A stretch of 26,763 nt of DNA from Geothermovivens sp964644845. GTDB taxonomy: Bacteria; Zhuqueibacterota; Zhuqueibacteria; Oleimicrobiales; Geothermoviventaceae. The stretch covers positions 1-26,763 of the forward strand of contig CAZXXS010000017.1 in assembly GCA_964644845.1 (NCBI GenBank), read 5' to 3'. Below, in pieces: positions 24,417-26,763 of this stretch. Under the pieces are notes generated by a model that was not told the origin of the DNA, did no database searches, and saw nothing but the letters and a program-made list of their open reading frames with translations. Position 1 is the first letter of the stretch, and every line of letters begins with the position of its first letter. The position numbers and the translations under genes are program-made.

Positions 24417-24441
24417 CACAAGGTTGGCGCGGTACCCCGCT

Positions 24442-24828
24442 CTATTCAGATTTGTTCAGTTGCTTCCCCTCCTCCAGGTCGTGGAAGAAGCAGCTCCGCC
24501 GGCCGGTGTGGCAGGCTGGACCAACTTGTTCTACCTGGTACAGAACCGCGTCCAGGTCGCAGTCCAGAAGAATCCGCTTCACGCGCTGGATGTGACCACT
24601 GGTCAACCCCTTCGTCCACAGTTCCTGGCGCGAGCGGCTCCAGTACGTGGCCAGACCCGTCTCAAGAGTCCGAGCCAGACTTTCTCGATTGACGTAAGCA
24701 AGCATCAGGACCTGGCCCGTGCGCACGTCTTGAGCAATCGCGGGGATGAGCCCCCGGTCGTCAAACTTGATCTTGTCAAACACCTCTTGATTCACGCTTA
24801 CAAGCTCGTGCGGCTCATTGACGAACAT
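24442..24828 (-). CDS. hisI: Phosphoribosyl-AMP cyclohydrolase HisI
   Basis: A 128-residue protein starting at the ATG at 24828, which overlaps the hisF end by 14 bases; the open frame extends further upstream inside hisF but carries no HisI sequence. It hydrolyses the purine ring of phosphoribosyl-AMP, step three of histidine synthesis, in the cytoplasm. Recognisable motifs are LMLAYVNRESL, TYWSRSR, LWTKGLTSGHIQRV, LDCDLDAVL (metal-binding Asp residues 89, 91 and 93 with C90) and the Cys pair C106/C113 in ACHTGRRSCFF. Its length fits a single-domain HisI; the HisE (phosphoribosyl-ATP pyrophosphohydrolase) domain fused in enterobacteria is absent and no hisE follows in the next 800 bases. It is the last his gene here. 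Confidence 0.95.
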   Translation of the reverse strand: MFVNEPHELVSVNQEVFDKIKFDDRGLIPAIAQDVRTGQVLMLAYVNRESLARTLETGLATYWSRSRQELWTKGLTSGHIQRVKRILLDCDLDAVLYQVEQVGPACHTGRRSCFFHDLEEGKQLNKSE

Positions 24829-25570
24829 TGATTCCACGCCTCCGCAAATATCCCTTGACCTCGCCGATGCTGAACTCTCTGTAGTGGAAAACGGACGCCG
24901 CCAGAGCAGCGTCTGCGTGGCCTTCCGCAAATGCATCGTAGAAATGGTCAACTGCGCCGCATCCCCCGGACGCGATTACCGGGATGCCGACCGCGTCTGA
25001 CACGGCGCGGGTCAACGCCACGTCGTAGCCGTCTTTGGTTCCGTCCCGGTCCATCGACGTGAGCAGGATCTCGCCAGCGCCCAGAGCCTCCACGCGCTGC
25101 GCCCACATTACGGCGTCTAGACCGGTTGGCTCGCGGCCGCCGACAATGACCACTTCCCAGCCCTTACCTCGCCGCCGCGCATCGATGGCTACCACCACAG
25201 CCTGGCTGCCAAAGCGCTTCGCCGTTTGGGTAACCAGGTCCGGGTTGCGCACAGCCGCTGTGTTCATCGTTACCTTGTCGGCCCCGCTTTCGAGCAGCTC
25301 CCGAGCGTCGTCTGCCGTCCGCACACCGCCACCGACCGTCAGTGGGATGAACACCACCTCGGCCGTGCGACGCACCACGTCCAGCAGGATGGGCCTCTCC
25401 TCAGCCGACGCCGTAATGTCGAGAAAGACAAGCTCGTCCGCTCCCTCTTCGTCGTAGAAACGGGCTTGCTCTACCGGATCACCGGCATCCCGTAATTCGA
25501 GAAAATTCACACCCTTGACTACACGCCCATCCTTGACGTCAAGGCAGGGGATGATTCGTTTCGCTAACAC
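24815..25570 (-). CDS. hisF: Imidazole glycerol phosphate synthase subunit HisF
   Basis: A 251-residue TIM-barrel cyclase, the usual length. The start is the GTG at 25570 with GGAG seven bases upstream. Catalytic D11 (IIPCLDVKDG) and D130 (VVAIDARRRGKGW) are present, as are the phosphate-binding segments LTVGGGVRTADDA and PVIASGGCGAVD. HisF joins PRFAR with ammonia supplied by HisH to give imidazole glycerol phosphate and AICAR. It is 41 bases after hisA and overlaps hisI, so the genes are translated from one message. Confidence 0.97.
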   Translation of the reverse strand: MLAKRIIPCLDVKDGRVVKGVNFLELRDAGDPVEQARFYDEEGADELVFLDITASAEERPILLDVVRRTAEVVFIPLTVGGGVRTADDARELLESGADKVTMNTAAVRNPDLVTQTAKRFGSQAVVVAIDARRRGKGWEVVIVGGREPTGLDAVMWAQRVEALGAGEILLTSMDRDGTKDGYDVALTRAVSDAVGIPVIASGGCGAVDHFYDAFAEGHADAALAASVFHYREFSIGEVKGYLRRRGINVRQ

Positions 25571-25611
25571 ACCTTCTCTCCACGCTTCGAGTACGCGAGG
25601 CCAAGAAACGC

Positions 25612-26337
25612 TCAGCGGCGCGGCGTCTTCTTGAGTACCTTCGGCAAATCCACCGTGCCTTCGTAGAGCGCCTTACCAACGATCACCCCTTCCAACCACT
25701 CAGCGGCAAGAAAGATGGCCTCCAGGTCGGATTCCGATCCTACACCGCCGGACACAACCACGCCCACGCCGGTTTCGCGTGCAAGACGCACGGCGCCGTC
25801 CACGTCCGGACCGGTCAAGCGGCCGTCGCGACTCACGTCCGTGTAAATCACGTGGCGAAGCCCTTTTGAAGCCCACTTTTGCGCTAGCTCTACCGGGCCG
25901 ACAGCGGAAGTTTCCTGCCAACCTTTTGTGGCCACAGCACCCCCACGCACGTCGAGAGCACCGGCAACAGCCTCCTCGCCAAATTTTGCCACCAGTTCGG
26001 CGAGCCAATCCGGCTCCAACACGGCACGCGTTCCCACAACTGCGCGCGCAGCTCCGGCTTCGAGGACTTCCCGCACTGCCTCGGTGTCACGAAGGCCTCC
26101 CCCAACTTGGACGTTAAGTTCCACCCGGGAACAAATCCGAGCAACTGTGCCGCGGTTGTCCCCCCGACCCAAAGCCGCGTCAAGGTCAACCACGTGCAGC
26201 CACGTAGCCCCCGCCTGGCGCCAGCGTTCAGCCACCGCAACCGGGTCGTCGCTGTAGACGACCGCAGTCTCGGGTCGTCCCTCGGTCAGCCGCACACACT
26301 TTCCGCCCAGCAGATCGATTGCCGGAAAAACGATCAT
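25612..26337 (-). CDS. hisA: ProFAR isomerase HisA
   Basis: A 241-residue TIM barrel, the usual length. The start is the ATG at 26337 (MIVFPAIDLLGGK), with GAGGA upstream, overlapping the hisH stop as ATGA; the frame is open 90 bases further upstream, but that part lies inside hisH and is not homologous. Catalytic D8 and the second Asp in YTDVSRDGRLTGPD are present, along with VQVGGGLRD and VVVSGGVGSESDL phosphate loops. It performs the Amadori rearrangement of ProFAR to PRFAR, feeding HisF/HisH. It could also serve tryptophan synthesis as PriA in some lineages, but nothing here indicates that. Confidence 0.96.
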   Translation of the reverse strand: MIVFPAIDLLGGKCVRLTEGRPETAVVYSDDPVAVAERWRQAGATWLHVVDLDAALGRGDNRGTVARICSRVELNVQVGGGLRDTEAVREVLEAGAARAVVGTRAVLEPDWLAELVAKFGEEAVAGALDVRGGAVATKGWQETSAVGPVELAQKWASKGLRHVIYTDVSRDGRLTGPDVDGAVRLARETGVGVVVSGGVGSESDLEAIFLAAEWLEGVIVGKALYEGTVDLPKVLKKTPRR

Positions 26338-26763
26338 TGGCCCGTCCTCGCTACCTGAGCCGAGAAGTTCCGCAGCACCTGAAGTCCCCAGCGCTGGGAC
26401 TTCTCCGGGTGAAACTGAACAGCCCAAACGTTCTCACGACGCACGGCACACGCAAAGCGACGTCCGTATTCGGTCCACCCCGCGGCCAAATCGGCCTCAG
26501 CCAGCTCCGCAAAGTAAGAGTGCGCAAAGTAAAAGTACGCACCTTGCGGGACCCCAGCGAAAAGGGGTTCCTGGGGGTCAAACATCACCTCGTTCCAGCC
26601 GAGGTGTGGCACCTTCAGGTCGCCCGTGAACCGGCGGACCTCGCCGGGGAGTACTCCAAGGCCCTGTACACCGGGCGACTCTTCACTCGCTTCGAAGAGG
26701 ATCTGCAGTCCCAGGCAAATGCCGAGGAAAGGTTTTCCTTCCCGGATCCCCTGAAGGACCGCC
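26334..26763 (-). CDS. hisH: Imidazole glycerol phosphate synthase glutaminase subunit HisH (5' end off window)
   Basis: The frame enters from the right edge and stops at 26334, so about 142 C-terminal residues are visible. The nucleophile elbow GICLGLQ with its catalytic Cys is at about 26708-26726, and the catalytic His and Glu are in VQFHPEKS close to the C-terminus. PHLGWNEV and YFYFAHSYFAE are also typical of HisH. This class I glutamine amidotransferase releases ammonia from glutamine and channels it to HisF. Its stop overlaps the hisA start by ATGA, showing operon organisation. About 60 N-terminal residues are missing from the window. Confidence 0.95.
   Translation of the reverse strand, partial: AVLQGIREGKPFLGICLGLQILFEASEESPGVQGLGVLPGEVRRFTGDLKVPHLGWNEVMFDPQEPLFAGVPQGAYFYFAHSYFAELAEADLAAGWTEYGRRFACAVRRENVWAVQFHPEKSQRWGLQVLRNFSAQVARTGQ

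Larger units (their letters stand above)
23626..24441. other. Intergenic region upstream of the permease, no gene seen
   Basis: About 815 bases between hisI and the permease gene, both on the minus strand. It holds a candidate promoter (23753-23785) and two weak hairpins listed separately. Frames here lack domains and ribosome sites. I looked for tRNA T-arm motifs and riboswitch cores and found none. Confidence 0.5.

Noticed and set aside
23626..24441. Searched for tRNA, riboswitch and CRISPR structures
   Set aside because: No T-arm consensus, no riboswitch core and no spaced direct repeats were found by eye.

Overview
This window looks like chromosomal DNA from a Gram-negative bacterium of the FCB superphylum or a neighbour (KSB1, Calditrichota, Zixibacteria or Latescibacterota type). 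The evidence is indirect. The first gene ends in an NPFNPET-type C-terminal region with an Ig-like sorting or anchoring domain, which is typical of secreted proteins in those groups. Two intergenic sites fit the Bacteroidota-like promoter pattern TTG-N19-21-TAnnTTTG. Lipopolysaccharide-core type glycosyltransferases are present, and the genome is moderately GC-rich. I cannot name a genus. By my hand calculation about 78% of the window is coding, which is low for a bacterium. I see no rRNA, tRNA, CRISPR array, transposase or phage gene.

Layout from left to right (all genes minus strand except one). 1-2753: 5' part of a large secreted multi-repeat protein that runs off the left edge. 3294-4271: BtrH_N/DUF4872-type protein without the expected Cys. 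4566-6206: exported or membrane protein with an Sm-like N-domain, a long basic Pro/Ala/Ser linker, one TM helix and a C-terminal beta-rich domain. 6720-12461: four-gene phosphorelay cluster, in transcription order XRE-HTH+receiver, soluble PAS/GAF histidine kinase, receiver + HisKA-like domain without an ATPase, and receiver + complete histidine kinase. 13352-14221: FAH-family enzyme carrying a signal peptide. 14341-16996: GT9 heptosyltransferase followed by a double GT2 glycosyltransferase, probably lipooligosaccharide core assembly. 18140-18963: an extremely acidic Asp/Glu/Trp protein followed by a Nudix hydrolase. 19963-22278 (plus strand): PEP-synthase-like ATP-grasp protein without the phospho-histidine domain. 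22612-23625: lone RbsC-type sugar permease. 24442-26763: histidine operon segment hisH-hisA-hisF-hisI, with hisH cut by the right edge.

How the genes work together. The his genes are a tightly overlapping operon for the central steps of histidine synthesis: HisI opens the ring, HisA isomerises, and HisH/HisF make the imidazole and AICAR. GT9 and GT2-GT2 are adjacent (the GT2 start lies one base after the GT9 stop) and probably build one glycan. The four signalling genes overlap or are spaced by a few tens of bases at most, so they are probably co-transcribed and may form one branched phosphorelay. Its possible DNA-binding output is the XRE-receiver protein.

The most unusual items are the signalling cluster with a kinase-less HisKA protein and an XRE-receiver fusion, the D/E/W-only acidic protein with its own good promoter, the exported FAH enzyme, and the BtrH_N protein with Pro in place of the expected Cys. 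All functional statements come from reading translations by eye. No database search was run.
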